From the NCBI RefSeq assembly GCF_037039395.1, contig NZ_CP146242.1:2863001-2927000 (forward strand): DNA of 64,000 nt, read 5' to 3'. Below are positions 7,229 to 16,245 of this stretch, piece after piece. The notes below the pieces were generated by a model. The model saw nothing but the letters and a program-made list of their open reading frames with translations, searched no databases and was not told where the DNA came from. This DNA comes from Agrobacterium vitis (GTDB lineage: Bacteria > Pseudomonadota > Alphaproteobacteria > Rhizobiales > Rhizobiaceae). Within the stretch, counting starts at the first letter, position 1. Each line of letters starts with the position of its first letter. Made by a program: the position numbers and the translations under genes.

Positions 7229-10200
7229 ATGTCTTTTGTAGGCAGACATGAGCAGGTTTTTCCGGTTTCTCTTGCGCAGGCTGGCTTGTGGGTCAAACAA
7301 AAGGTAGCTCCAGCCGATCTGAGTTTTGTCCTTTCCGAATCCATCGAAATTCACGGTCCCGTTCATCCAGGGCTGTTCTGCCAGGCGCTGCGCCGCTTGT
7401 CGGATGATGTTGCTGTCACACGCTCCCGGATCAAGGAAATTGACGGGCAGCCGCATCAGGTTGTCATGGCGGCCTATTGCGGCGTCTTTGACGTGATCGA
7501 TTTCAGTACTGCTGAAAATCCTGGCGCAAGCGCCACGGAGTGGATGCAAAAGCACATGTGCAAGCCACTCGATCTTGCCAATGACAATCTCTGGGGCTCC
7601 TCGCTTCTGAAGCTCGGAACCTCGGAATGGGTCTGGTATCATTGGGCACATCATATCATCATGGATGGGTTCTCCGGTGGCCTGCTGGCTCGGCGGCTGG
7701 CCGATATTTACTCGGCACTGGCCCAGGGCAACCAGCCGGAGCCCTATGATTGCGGCTCTCCGCAGGAATTGCTGGAGCTTGAGCGTACATATCGCAGTTC
7801 CGGTCATTTCCAGCGCGACAAGGCCTATTGGTCCGAGCAGATGAAGGGCCTGCCGGAGCCGGTGACACTGATGAAGAAGAAAGGCGAGCCCTCCGGCGGC
7901 CTGCTGCGCCACACGACAGTGATCGACCGCCAGACGGTCAAGGCGCTTGCTGAGATCAGCCGTGGCTTTGGCGCCAGCGTGCCGCAGGCCTTGATTGCCC
8001 TGGTCGCCGCCTATTATGCCAAGGCGACCGACTGCGAAGAGCTGACCATGGTCACCATGGTCACGGCCCGGATCAGCCAGACGATGCGTCGCATTCCGGG
8101 CATGACGGCCAATGCGGTTCCCCTGCGGTTTTCAATGACGCCGGACCTGTCCTGGCGCGAACTGACCGGTCAGGTTTCCCAACAGATGAGCCGGGCTTTG
8201 CGCTACCAGCGCTACCGTTATGAGGATATTCGCCGCGATCTCGGCATGGTTCGCCAGGATGCGCAGATTGCCTGGCTGGGCGTCAATATCGAGCCTTTCG
8301 ATTACGACCTGCGCTTTGATGGCCATCCGACCACTGTGCACAACCTCTCGAACGGCACGATGACCGATTTCACCATCTTCGCCTATGACCGTGGTGACAA
8401 TGGCGACCTGCGCATCGATTTCGATGCCAATCCGGCGCTCTATACGCTGGAAGAACTGGCCGATCACGAGGCGCGGTTTACCCGGATGTTGAGGGAGATC
8501 CTGGTCAGGCCGGAACAGCCCTTGCGCGATTTCAGCCTGCTGTCGAAGTGGGAGCGGCAGGAAATTCTGACCGATTGGAATGATACGGGTCACAAACTGC
8601 CGGATCAGACCTGGCCGGAACTGTTCCGGGCGCAGGCGGCACGTACGCCGGATGCTGTTGCACTGGCCTTTGGCGGTCGCCAGATGACCTATGGCGAGCT
8701 GGATGCCGCCTCCGATCATCTGGCTGGCTATCTGATGGAAAAGGGCGCGGTGCCCGGCGCCCTGGTGGCTGTGGCCGTGCCACGGTCTGAAAACATGGTT
8801 GTGGCGCTACTGGCGGTACTCAAAAGCGGTGCGGCCTATCTACCGCTCGACCCGGCTGATCCGGCCTCCCGGGTGGCAATGATCCTGGAGGATGCGCAGC
8901 CAGCCTGCGTCATCACCACGGAGGAAGTGGCGGGCAACCTGCCGGATGCGACCGACAATCTGATCTTCCTCGACAAGCCTCTGGAGCGACAGGGACGCGA
9001 CCTGCCGAAGGGGCCGTCGCTGACCGATACGGCCTATATCATCTTTACCTCCGGCTCGACCGGCAGGCCCAAGGGTGTGGAAATTCCGCATCGCGGCCTG
9101 ATGAACTTCCTGCTGTCGATGCAGGATCTGCTGAAACTGGACAGCGAAGACCGGCTGCTGGCGGTGACGACGATCTCCTTCGATATCGCCGCACTTGAGC
9201 TTTATCTGCCGTTGCTGGCAGGCGCACGCACGGTGATCGCGCTGCGCTCGGAAGTGCGCGACCCGGCGGTGCTGCATGGGTTGATCCGCAGTGCGGGCAT
9301 TACCATTATGCAGGCGACGCCGTCTTTGTGGCGGGCACTGCTGGCCGATCATCATGAGGGCCTGAAGGGATTGCGCAGTCTGGTGGGAGGCGAGGCGCTG
9401 CCCGCCGATCTCGCCCATAAGATGGCGCGGCTCGGTCATCCGGTTCTCAATGTCTATGGGCCGACGGAAACCACGATCTGGTCCACCAACATGCCGCTTT
9501 TGGGCAGCGATCTCGACAGTGCGCCGATTGGCCGACCAATCTGGAACACCCGCGTCTACGTCCTCGACCGGCATTGCCAGCCAGTACCGCCCGGCTTCAT
9601 CGGTGAACTGTATATCGGTGGTGCGGGCGTGGCGAAGGGCTACCTGAACCGCCCGGACCTGACGGCGGAAAAATTCATGGCCGATCCATTTGCAGGCGAG
9701 GGGGAGCGGATCTACCGGACCGGCGACCTGGTGCGCTGGCGGCGCGATGGTGTGCTGGACTATCTCGGCCGCAACGACCACCAGATCAAGATCCGTGGTT
9801 TCCGGGTGGAGCCGGGCGAAATCGAGGCGGCGCTGGCCAGCCTGCCACAGGTGCGCGAAGCCGTGGTTATTCTGCGCGACGATCCGGGCCGCGAAAAACG
9901 ACTGGTTGCCTATGTGGTTCCCAGAGAGGGTGCCGTACATGAGGGCGCCTCGCTGGATGCCGCAGATCTTTCGGAGCGCTTGGGCAAGGTTCTGCCGGTC
10001 CATATGATCCCGGCGGCCTATGTGGTGATGGAAGCTATTCCGCTGAATTCCAATGGTAAAACCGACCGCCACGCGCTTCCAGTACCGCAATGGACGGTAA
10101 CGGAAGGCATAGCCCTGCCGGGGACCGATGCCGAAAAGCGGCTTGCCGCCTTGTGGTGCGAAATCCTCGGTCTGGAGCAGATCGGCATTCACGAAAGTTT

Positions 10201-11233
10201 CTTCGTGCTCGGCGGCGATTCGCTGGCTGCCGCCGGAATGATTTCCGCCGTTCGCAGCCGGTTGAAGGGCGAAATCCCGCTCGGCGCTGTGTTCGAAACG
10301 CCAACCATTGCCGCCTTGGCGGTACATCTGGATGAGGCAAGTGCAGGTTCACCGCTGATCGAGCCGGTGCTGGCCATCCGCGCCAAGGGCGAGCGCCCGC
10401 CACTGTTCTGCATCCATCCGGTGCTGGGCCTCGGCTGGAGCTTCTTCTCGCTCGCGCAGCACTTGAGCGATGATGTGCCGGTTTATGCTCTGCAATCGGA
10501 CGGTTTGCATGACCTCGCTGCTCTGCCTCGCTCTATCGAGGACATGGCTGCGCTCTATGTGCAGAGGATTCGCAAGATCCAGCCGCAGGGGCCATATCAT
10601 CTGCTGGGCTGGTCGCTGGGCGGGCTGATTGCCCATGAAATGACCCGGCAATTGCGGGCAGAAGGCCAGGCTATCGCGTTCCTGGGCATGATGGACAGCT
10701 ACCATTTCAAGCCTGCCGCCCAATTGCAGGACGATGCGACGCTGGCGCGGGCAGCCCTTGGTTTCCTCGGCTTCGATGAGAAGGCGGCGGGCGACAAGCC
10801 ATCGCTGGCCGAGCTTGGCGATTTTGTGCTGAAAATGTTCGATACGGACAACCATGTCCTGCTGGAGCAGGTTCACCAGTTCGATCCGGAATTCGTCGAA
10901 CGCGCCAAAGCGACCATCCTCCACAATCTGGAGATTGCCCAGCGCTTTACACCGGGCAAGATCGACGTCGATGTGCATTTCTTCCGCGCCGAACCAAGTG
11001 CGGGCAGTGAGGCGCTGAACACAATCCTCAACTATGATGCGGAAACCTGGTTGCCGCATGTGGAGGGCAGGGTTTACCTGCGCGACATGACCTGCAACCA
11101 CCACGACATGCTGAATATAGAACCGGCATCCCATATCAGCGCGGTTGTTCAGGCAGAACTGCTGCGTGAATTCCTGGTCCTGCGCCGGCCCCAGGCTGAA
11201 GCCAAGGTCGAACTTGTGTCGAGGTTTGCGTAA
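7229..11233 (+). CDS. Single-module nonribosomal peptide synthetase (C-A-T-TE), glycine-like adenylation code
   Basis: The product is 1334 residues, arranged like EntF. A condensation domain spans about residues 8-430, with the active HHxxxDG motif (HHIIMDG near 141). An adenylation domain spans about 450-950, with TSGSTGRPKG near 607, NVYGPTETTIW, YRTGDLVRW and NGKTDR near 940. A carrier domain has GGDS near 995 for the phosphopantetheine arm. A type I thioesterase has GWSLGG near 1128 and a C-terminal CNHHDM His. Reading the ten specificity positions against GrsA by eye gives D-I-L-Q-L-G-V-I-W-K, one change from the glycine code DILQLGLIWK as I remember it. All catalytic motifs appear intact. 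GAGGT precedes the ATG. No phosphopantetheinyl transferase, MbtH, starter module or exporter lies nearby, so the acyl or aminoacyl donor and the product are unknown. EntF itself is unlikely because enterobactin genes are absent. Confidence 0.93.
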   Translation: MSFVGRHEQVFPVSLAQAGLWVKQKVAPADLSFVLSESIEIHGPVHPGLFCQALRRLSDDVAVTRSRIKEIDGQPHQVVMAAYCGVFDVIDFSTAENPGASATEWMQKHMCKPLDLANDNLWGSSLLKLGTSEWVWYHWAHHIIMDGFSGGLLARRLADIYSALAQGNQPEPYDCGSPQELLELERTYRSSGHFQRDKAYWSEQMKGLPEPVTLMKKKGEPSGGLLRHTTVIDRQTVKALAEISRGFGASVPQALIALVAAYYAKATDCEELTMVTMVTARISQTMRRIPGMTANAVPLRFSMTPDLSWRELTGQVSQQMSRALRYQRYRYEDIRRDLGMVRQDAQIAWLGVNIEPFDYDLRFDGHPTTVHNLSNGTMTDFTIFAYDRGDNGDLRIDFDANPALYTLEELADHEARFTRMLREILVRPEQPLRDFSLLSKWERQEILTDWNDTGHKLPDQTWPELFRAQAARTPDAVALAFGGRQMTYGELDAASDHLAGYLMEKGAVPGALVAVAVPRSENMVVALLAVLKSGAAYLPLDPADPASRVAMILEDAQPACVITTEEVAGNLPDATDNLIFLDKPLERQGRDLPKGPSLTDTAYIIFTSGSTGRPKGVEIPHRGLMNFLLSMQDLLKLDSEDRLLAVTTISFDIAALELYLPLLAGARTVIALRSEVRDPAVLHGLIRSAGITIMQATPSLWRALLADHHEGLKGLRSLVGGEALPADLAHKMARLGHPVLNVYGPTETTIWSTNMPLLGSDLDSAPIGRPIWNTRVYVLDRHCQPVPPGFIGELYIGGAGVAKGYLNRPDLTAEKFMADPFAGEGERIYRTGDLVRWRRDGVLDYLGRNDHQIKIRGFRVEPGEIEAALASLPQVREAVVILRDDPGREKRLVAYVVPREGAVHEGASLDAADLSERLGKVLPVHMIPAAYVVMEAIPLNSNGKTDRHALPVPQWTVTEGIALPGTDAEKRLAALWCEILGLEQIGIHESFFVLGGDSLAAAGMISAVRSRLKGEIPLGAVFETPTIAALAVHLDEASAGSPLIEPVLAIRAKGERPPLFCIHPVLGLGWSFFSLAQHLSDDVPVYALQSDGLHDLAALPRSIEDMAALYVQRIRKIQPQGPYHLLGWSLGGLIAHEMTRQLRAEGQAIAFLGMMDSYHFKPAAQLQDDATLARAALGFLGFDEKAAGDKPSLAELGDFVLKMFDTDNHVLLEQVHQFDPEFVERAKATILHNLEIAQRFTPGKIDVDVHFFRAEPSAGSEALNTILNYDAETWLPHVEGRVYLRDMTCNHHDMLNIEPASHISAVVQAELLREFLVLRRPQAEAKVELVSRFA

Positions 11234-11254
11234 GCTGACAGGTTCTACAGCGCC

Positions 11255-11274
11255 GTGCGTTTTATAAAACGCAC
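11255..11274. repeat. Perfect 20-bp palindrome (RIME-type repeat fragment)
   Basis: GTGCGTTTTATAAAACGCAC is a perfect palindrome, flanked on the left by CTACAGCGCC. It resembles the right half of the element at 37838-37884 and degenerate copies at 1166 and 60766. It sits 21 bases after the NRPS stop, so it may also act as a 3' hairpin for that transcript. Confidence 0.8.
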
Positions 11275-11464
11275 AAAAGAATTACGCAGTAGCATCGACA
11301 ATTGAATTATCCCGCCCCGCGCTATCGTGGGGTGGGTAAAATATCGAAATCAGGTTTGCTGTTCGGTTCCAATGGGTTACTGCTATCGAGATCAGCGGCA
11401 TATGTCCGGGCTGTGAGGCCAATCATGACACTGCCGCTGGCCCATCTCGTTTGCGGATCTTGCC

Positions 11465-11977
11465 ATGACACAGCCCTCATCTTTTTCTCTCGCCGTTCGT
11501 CCCCTGACGCCCGAAGCCTTCGCTCCCTTCGGCGATGTCGTCGAGGCCGACCCCGCCCGGATGCGGCTGATCAATGGCGGCACGACCGAGCGGTTTCATG
11601 CCTTGGCCAGCCCCGATGTGGTGGGTGAGGACGCGCGCGTGGTCCTCAATATCTTTCGCGGCCAGCCGCGCCACTTTCCCTATGAGATTGGCATGATGGA
11701 ACGGCATCCGCTTGGCAGCCAAAGCTTTACGCCGCTGTCGGGCCGCCCGTTCCTGCTGGCGGTTTCGTTGGACGAGGGGGGGCGCCCGGGCGTGCCGCAT
11801 GTGTTTCTGGCCGCGCCACAGCAGGGCGTGAATTATCACCGCGATGTCTGGCACCATCCTTTGATGGCAATCGGTGAGGTCAGCGATTTTCTGGTTGCGG
11901 ATCGCGACGGGCCGGGAAACAATCTGGAAGAGTTCTTCTTCGACCAGCCCTACCTGATTCTGGAGCCACGCCCATGA
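11465..11977 (+). CDS. allA: Ureidoglycolate lyase
   Basis: The product is 170 residues. AllA family landmarks are the [14 protein letters not shown] start, [33 protein letters not shown] and the [15 protein letters not shown] segment with the metal-region His residues. The enzyme cleaves ureidoglycolate to glyoxylate and urea, late in purine catabolism. Its stop overlaps the uraH start by four bases (ATGA), so the two are translationally coupled. Allantoinase and allantoicase, which would feed it, are not in the window. Confidence 0.94.
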   Translation: MTQPSSFSLAVRPLTPEAFAPFGDVVEADPARMRLINGGTTERFHALASPDVVGEDARVVLNIFRGQPRHFPYEIGMMERHPLGSQSFTPLSGRPFLLAVSLDEGGRPGVPHVFLAAPQQGVNYHRDVWHHPLMAIGEVSDFLVADRDGPGNNLEEFFFDQPYLILEPRP

Positions 11978-12330
11978 CCGGCCTGACCACCCATGTTCTC
12001 GATACCGCCTTGGGCCGCCCGGCGTCCGGCCTGCGCATTCAGCTGATGCGGATGAACGGCGAGGAGGCGGAGCTGATCAAGACCGTGTTCACCAATGCCG
12101 ATGGCCGGGTGGATGGCGGGCCGATCCTGGCTGGAGAGGACTTTCGCATCGGTCAGTACGAGCTGCTGTTTCATGCCGGTGACTATCTGCTGAGCCAAGG
12201 GGCGGAACTAACCGATCCGCCATTTCTGGATGTCATTCCCATTCGTTTCGGCATTGCCGATCCGCAGGCGCATTACCATGTGCCGCTGCTGCTTTCGCCC
12301 TACGGCTACTCCACCTATCGCGGGAGCTAA
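11974..12330 (+). CDS. uraH: 5-Hydroxyisourate hydrolase (transthyretin-like)
   Basis: The product is 118 residues. It starts [18 protein letters not shown] with the conserved N-terminal His, has [10 protein letters not shown] in the middle, and ends in the diagnostic YRGS tetrapeptide preceded by [16 protein letters not shown]. It hydrolyses 5-hydroxyisourate, the PuuD product, to OHCU, which UraD then decarboxylates. Length and end motif are exactly those of the family. It overlaps allA and is followed after three bases by a phosphoesterase gene. Confidence 0.96.
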   Translation: MTGLTTHVLDTALGRPASGLRIQLMRMNGEEAELIKTVFTNADGRVDGGPILAGEDFRIGQYELLFHAGDYLLSQGAELTDPPFLDVIPIRFGIADPQAHYHVPLLLSPYGYSTYRGS

Positions 12331-12333
12331 CCC

Positions 12334-13080
12334 ATGCGTTTTGCCGCTATAGCCGATATTCACGGCAATTGTCTGGCTCTGGAAGCGGTGCTGGCCGATA
12401 TCGCTGCTCAGGGCATTGGCTATGACCATGTCGTCAATCTCGGCGATTGTTTTTCCGGGCCGCTGGAGGCGGGGCGCACCGGCGACCTGCTGCTGTTGCT
12501 GGATCTTGTCACCGTCAGGGGCAATCACGACCGCTATCTGATCGAGCAGGACAGGGCGGCGATGCATTCTTCTGATGCGGTTGCTTACGACCAGCTTTCG
12601 CCCCGGCATTTGCAATGGCTGCAACGCTTGCCCGTCACCACGGTCTGGCGCGAGGAGGTGTTTCTCTGCCATGCCACGCCTGGTATTGACGATCTCTACT
12701 GGCTGGAAAGCGTCAGCCCCGAAGGCCTTGTGCATCTGAAAGCCCGCGCCGAAATCGAGGCGCTGGCCGAGGGCGTCGGGCAGGAACTGATCCTCTGCGC
12801 CCATTCGCATCTGCCGCGTGCGGTGCGGCTTACCGATGGGCGGCTGATCGTCAATCCCGGCAGCGTCGGCTGCCCGGCCTATGATGATGACGTACTGTTT
12901 TATCACCGGGTGGAAGCCGGAACGCCGCTCGCCTCCTACGCCATTCTGGAAAAGGGTGAAACAGGCTGGACGGTGACGTTCCGGCAGGTGCCTTACCGTC
13001 ATCTCGAAATGGCCCGGCTGGCGGCGGACAGGGGCCGGGATGATTGGGCAAGCGGGTTGGAAAGCGGCTGGCTCGCCTGA
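12334..13080 (+). CDS. Calcineurin-like metallophosphoesterase
   Basis: The product is 248 residues. The metallophosphatase motif series is complete: DIHGN (residues 8-12), GD near 35, GNHD near 65, a later H in LCHATPG, and HSH in CAHSHLP. GGGAG precedes the ATG, which is only three bases after uraH, so it is probably cotranscribed with allA-uraH. The closest general type is the YfcE/MJ0936-like predicted phosphodiesterase group. A substrate cannot be named, and a direct role in purine breakdown is only suggested by position. Confidence 0.88.
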   Translation: MRFAAIADIHGNCLALEAVLADIAAQGIGYDHVVNLGDCFSGPLEAGRTGDLLLLLDLVTVRGNHDRYLIEQDRAAMHSSDAVAYDQLSPRHLQWLQRLPVTTVWREEVFLCHATPGIDDLYWLESVSPEGLVHLKARAEIEALAEGVGQELILCAHSHLPRAVRLTDGRLIVNPGSVGCPAYDDDVLFYHRVEAGTPLASYAILEKGETGWTVTFRQVPYRHLEMARLAADRGRDDWASGLESGWLA

Positions 13081-13179
13081 CGATCGATGCCAAAAATAAT
13101 CTGTTGCAACACTCTTTCCGCGACCTTTTTGATCGGCGGCGCTGTATGATGGCTCCGGGAAGAGGATGAATGAACCACC

Positions 13180-13845
13180 ATGCGATTGCTGATCGTTGAA
13201 GACAATCATGAATTGGCCGATTGGCTGGCCAAGGCCCTGACCCAGGCGCATTACACCGTGGATGCCGCCCATGATGGCGAAGAGGCCGAGGATTTTTTGA
13301 ACCTCGCCGATTATGCCGCTGTGATCCTCGATCTGTCCCTGCCGAAGATCGACGGAATGACCCTGCTGAAGCGCATTCGCCGCAGTGGTCGTAAGGTGCC
13401 GGTGATTATCCTGACTGCCAATGCCTCGCTGGACGGACGGGTGGCGGGGCTGGATTCCGGTGCCGACGACTATCTCGCCAAGCCTTTCGAAATGGCTGAG
13501 CTGGAAGCCCGGCTGCGGGCGCTGATCCGGCGCGGGCATGATTTGGCCAGCCCGGAAATTGCCGTGGCTGATCTGGTGTTGAACAGCGCGACCCGGCAAT
13601 TTTCCCTGAAAGGCGAGGTGTTGTCGCTAACGCCACGCGAACATTCGGTGCTGGAATATCTGATACTGAAGGCGGGCAGCACTGTTACCAAGGCGGCGCT
13701 GTCGCAAAGCGTGTTCGGCTTCGATGCCGAGACCGATCCGAGCGCCATTGAGATTTACGTGCATCGGGTCCGCAAAAAGCTGGAAGGCGGGACGGTGCAG
13801 ATCGCCACCCTGCGTGGCCTCGGCTATATGCTGCGGGCCGCATGA
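13180..13845 (+). CDS. OmpR-family response regulator (TctD-like)
   Basis: The product is 221 residues. The receiver domain (1-115) has the acidic pair ED near 7-8, the phosphoacceptor Asp in VILDLSLPKIDG, a Thr in ILTAN and the Lys in YLAKPFEMAELEARL. The C-terminal winged helix (about 125-220) has LTPREHSVLEYL and SAIEIYVHRVRKKL. GGAAGAGGA lies upstream. The gene abuts the kinase gene downstream. The pair resembles TctD-TctE, which control tricarboxylate uptake, but no tctCBA genes are nearby, so the target is unknown. Confidence 0.94.
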   Translation: MRLLIVEDNHELADWLAKALTQAHYTVDAAHDGEEAEDFLNLADYAAVILDLSLPKIDGMTLLKRIRRSGRKVPVIILTANASLDGRVAGLDSGADDYLAKPFEMAELEARLRALIRRGHDLASPEIAVADLVLNSATRQFSLKGEVLSLTPREHSVLEYLILKAGSTVTKAALSQSVFGFDAETDPSAIEIYVHRVRKKLEGGTVQIATLRGLGYMLRAA

Positions 13846-13861
13846 GATGGGTGGGCGGGGC

Positions 13862-15268
13862 ATGAATTTTGGTCGTGTCCGGCCCTTGCTGCGGCTGCGC
13901 CACAGCCTGAGGGCCCAGCTTCTGGCCTGGGTGATGGTGACGCTGGTCGGCGTGATCGGCTTCAATCTGTATTTCGGGCTGGTGATGGCCCGCAGTACCG
14001 CCAATCTTGTGACGGATAATATGCTGCTCGGCTCAGCACGGATGATTGCCGAGGCGGTGCGGGTCGATCAGGGCGGCAATGTCGAGGTGGATATTCCACC
14101 GGCAGCGCTGGAAATCTTCGATACCGGCTTTGGCGACCGGGTCTATTACCGGGTCACGACCGCCTGGGGCAATCTGCTGTCCGGCTATGCCGACCTGCAA
14201 ACCCCGGCCCATGAACGCCAGGGCGAGGACATGGTGTTTCGCAATCTCAATGTCCGTGCCTTGATGCTGAACCATCCGGTGGTCGGCTTTGATTCCGGCG
14301 CAGGGACTGATGGCGCTGGCGTCACCGTGACGGTGGCGGTGACGCGTTATAGCCAACAGGCGATGCGCACCCATTTGTGGTTTTCGAATTTTAACGGGCA
14401 GGTTCTGTTGGTTCTGGTCGCCGGGGTGGTGACGGTGCTGGGGCTCCAGCGCGGTCTTGCCCCCGTCTTGCGGCTGCGGGATGCGGTGCGCGCCCGCCGT
14501 CGTGACCAGCTGGAACCTTTTGATGAGGCGATCGTCCATACCGAGCTTCGTCCGTTGGTGCGGGCGCTGAATGATTACATGAACCGCGTGCAGCGCCAGA
14601 TGGCGGCGCAAAAACGGTTCGTTGCCAATGCCGCCCATCAATTGCGCACGCCGCTGACGCTGATTTCGACGCAAGCCAGCTTTGCCGCCCGCGAAACTGA
14701 CCCGGTCCGGCGCGAAGAAGCGCTGCACGCGCTGATCCGCAGCACACGGCAAGTCACCCGGCTGGCCGAACAACTGCTGACCCTGACCCGCGCCGAACCC
14801 GGCAGTCGCGCCCCCCGCGCCGACCGCGTCGATATGGCCGACATCGCCAGACAGGTGCTGGAAGCCCAGGCCGAAGACGCATTGCGGCGCGGCATCGATC
14901 TCGGCCTGGAGGCGGAAGGGGCGGCCCCCGTCACCGGCGATGGCACCATGCTGCGCGAAATGACCGTCAACCTGGTCGATAATGCCCTGCGCTACACGCC
15001 TTCACCCGGCGTGGTGACGGTAGCAGTGGAGACGCTTGCCGATACCGTACAACTCACCGTCGAAGACAGCGGCCCCGGCATCGCCCCCGCAGAACATGAG
15101 CAGGTCTTCGAACGCTTCTATCGCATCATCGGCACCCAACCCGAAGGCAGCGGCCTCGGCCTCGCCATCGTCCGCGAAGTGGTGGAAGGCGCAGGCGGCA
15201 AGGTGACGCTGGGAAGTGCTGCGGAGGGAGGGTTGAAGGTGGTGGTGCGGCTGCCGAGGGCGGGGTGA
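13862..15268 (+). CDS. Two-component sensor histidine kinase (TctE-like, 2CSK_N sensor)
   Basis: The product is about 468 residues. A first membrane segment lies near residues 18-42 (LLAWVMVTLVGVIGF). A periplasmic sensor with the GDRVYYRVTTAWGNLLSGYADL pattern of the 2CSK_N domain follows, then a second membrane segment (VLLVLVAGVVTVLGL). The kinase core has the H-box FVANAAHQLRTPL, an N-box MTVNLVDNALRYTP and G-boxes EDSGPGIAPAE and GSGLGLAIVREV. The start was placed at 13862 because GGGCGGGG precedes it; 13847 is an alternative that sits against the regulator stop. Forms a pair with the upstream regulator. Confidence 0.92.
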   Translation: MNFGRVRPLLRLRHSLRAQLLAWVMVTLVGVIGFNLYFGLVMARSTANLVTDNMLLGSARMIAEAVRVDQGGNVEVDIPPAALEIFDTGFGDRVYYRVTTAWGNLLSGYADLQTPAHERQGEDMVFRNLNVRALMLNHPVVGFDSGAGTDGAGVTVTVAVTRYSQQAMRTHLWFSNFNGQVLLVLVAGVVTVLGLQRGLAPVLRLRDAVRARRRDQLEPFDEAIVHTELRPLVRALNDYMNRVQRQMAAQKRFVANAAHQLRTPLTLISTQASFAARETDPVRREEALHALIRSTRQVTRLAEQLLTLTRAEPGSRAPRADRVDMADIARQVLEAQAEDALRRGIDLGLEAEGAAPVTGDGTMLREMTVNLVDNALRYTPSPGVVTVAVETLADTVQLTVEDSGPGIAPAEHEQVFERFYRIIGTQPEGSGLGLAIVREVVEGAGGKVTLGSAAEGGLKVVVRLPRAG

Positions 15269-15271
15269 GGT

Positions 15272-15655
15272 TCAGCCAAAGCCGAAAAACACAGCCAGCG
15301 AACGGGTTACGAATAGCATGGCGTCATCATCCAACCGACCGAAGGCCGGGCCAAGCCGTTCTCGCCTGATCGATATGGCTTTGTCCACCATGATCTGTGA
15401 CGGCTTTTTCAAGCCATTGGCAGACGACGGCTGCACAGTCACCCGCAACAGCGGCGCATCGACAAGGGTAGAGGAGATCAGCAATACGGTTGCGGTGCCG
15501 GTTTCAGAGAAAAAGTCCGATTGAATGATGAGGGCAGGGCGCGGCCTATCAAAATCGCCGGGCACGGCGGATTGTGGGCGGTTGTCAAGTTTGTGAATTG
15601 GAGCGGCTTCAATAAACCAGCCGCGATCATTCGCCATGCGTTCGACTATTCTCAT
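15272..15655 (-). pseudogene. MazF/PemK-like toxin ORF with aberrant N-terminus and no antitoxin
   Basis: From PGDFDRPRPALIIQSDFFSETGTATVLLISSTLV onwards, the roughly 100 C-terminal residues fit the MazF/PemK ribonuclease family, including VTVQPSSANGLKKPSQIMVDKAISI and LDDDAMLFVTRSLAVFFG. Family members normally begin about nine residues before this, with MKRGDxVTV. Here that segment is replaced by unrelated sequence ([19 protein letters not shown]), so the first strand and the Arg of the RGD start are missing. No antitoxin gene is next to it; the upstream frame is an Lrp regulator whose stop overlaps this ORF by four bases. It is probably a decayed or inactive toxin. A GTG at the VPGDF codon could be a real but truncated start. 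Confidence 0.6.
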
Positions 15656-16119
15656 CTCAATGGCAACTCGAAACTTTGTTTCAGTGTTTCCATTGGCACG
15701 TCAGTTTTCACGCTGAGGATGCTTGGAATCCGGGTGAGGTGGTCGGCCTGGAAGCGCCAATAGCTGTGCAGATCGGCGGTGACGATGCGAAGAATGGCGT
15801 CGCATTCGCCGGTGGTCAGATAGCATTCGATAACTTCTGGAAATTTCCTGATCGCCTCGGCAAATTGCAGGGTGAGCTGCGCATCCTGCGTCTTGAACCA
15901 CACCCGTGCAAACACAGTCAGCCCGGCGCCCACCTTTGCCGGGTTCAGCACCGCGACATAGCGGTCGATAATGCCTGCCTCTTCCAGCAATCGCACGCGC
16001 CGCAGGCAGGGAGAAGGAGACAGCCCGACCTGCTGAGCCAGATCGACATTGGAAATACGTCCATTTTTCTGAAGTGCCCGCAAAATGCGGCGATCTATAT
16101 CGTCCAAAGTGTGAGACAT
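15652..16119 (-). CDS. Lrp/AsnC family transcriptional regulator
   Basis: The product is 155 residues. The N-terminal helix-turn-helix reads [47 protein letters not shown], and the C-terminal RAM domain has [25 protein letters not shown]. Lrp/AsnC regulators sense amino acids and assemble as dimers to octamers. It is divergent from argG with 126 bases between, so regulation of argG by an amino acid such as arginine is the simplest guess. In some family members the adjacent divergent gene is the main target. Confidence 0.93.
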   Translation of the reverse strand: MSHTLDDIDRRILRALQKNGRISNVDLAQQVGLSPSPCLRRVRLLEEAGIIDRYVAVLNPAKVGAGLTVFARVWFKTQDAQLTLQFAEAIRKFPEVIECYLTTGECDAILRIVTADLHSYWRFQADHLTRIPSILSVKTDVPMETLKQSFELPLR

Positions 16120-16245
16120 TTTCTATCTTCAATGCTGATAATATTGAAATTATATGCCAATATATCAGATTATTATAGCCTTTTCGCAACCTCATTGCGC
16201 AGGAATTGGCCTATTCTTTCAGTTATCAATCTGGAGACTGGAACG

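Noticed and set aside
6857..7229. Short frames in the AT-rich NRPS leader as possible leader peptides
   Set aside because: No ribosome-binding site or family-like sequence, and the frame at 7020-7229 is on the wrong strand for an NRPS leader peptide.
8840..10327. Long minus-strand frame of 495 codons inside the NRPS gene
   Set aside because: Shadow frame rich in His, Arg and Gln; the NRPS motifs are continuous on the plus strand.
7229..11233. Calling the NRPS EntF or a siderophore synthetase
   Set aside because: Domain order and size match EntF, but the code is glycine-like, not serine-like, and no dihydroxybenzoate genes or receptor genes are present.
13180..15268. Assigning the two-component pair to purine control
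   Set aside because: The sensor looks like the TctE tricarboxylate type. Apart from proximity to allA-uraH nothing supports a purine role.
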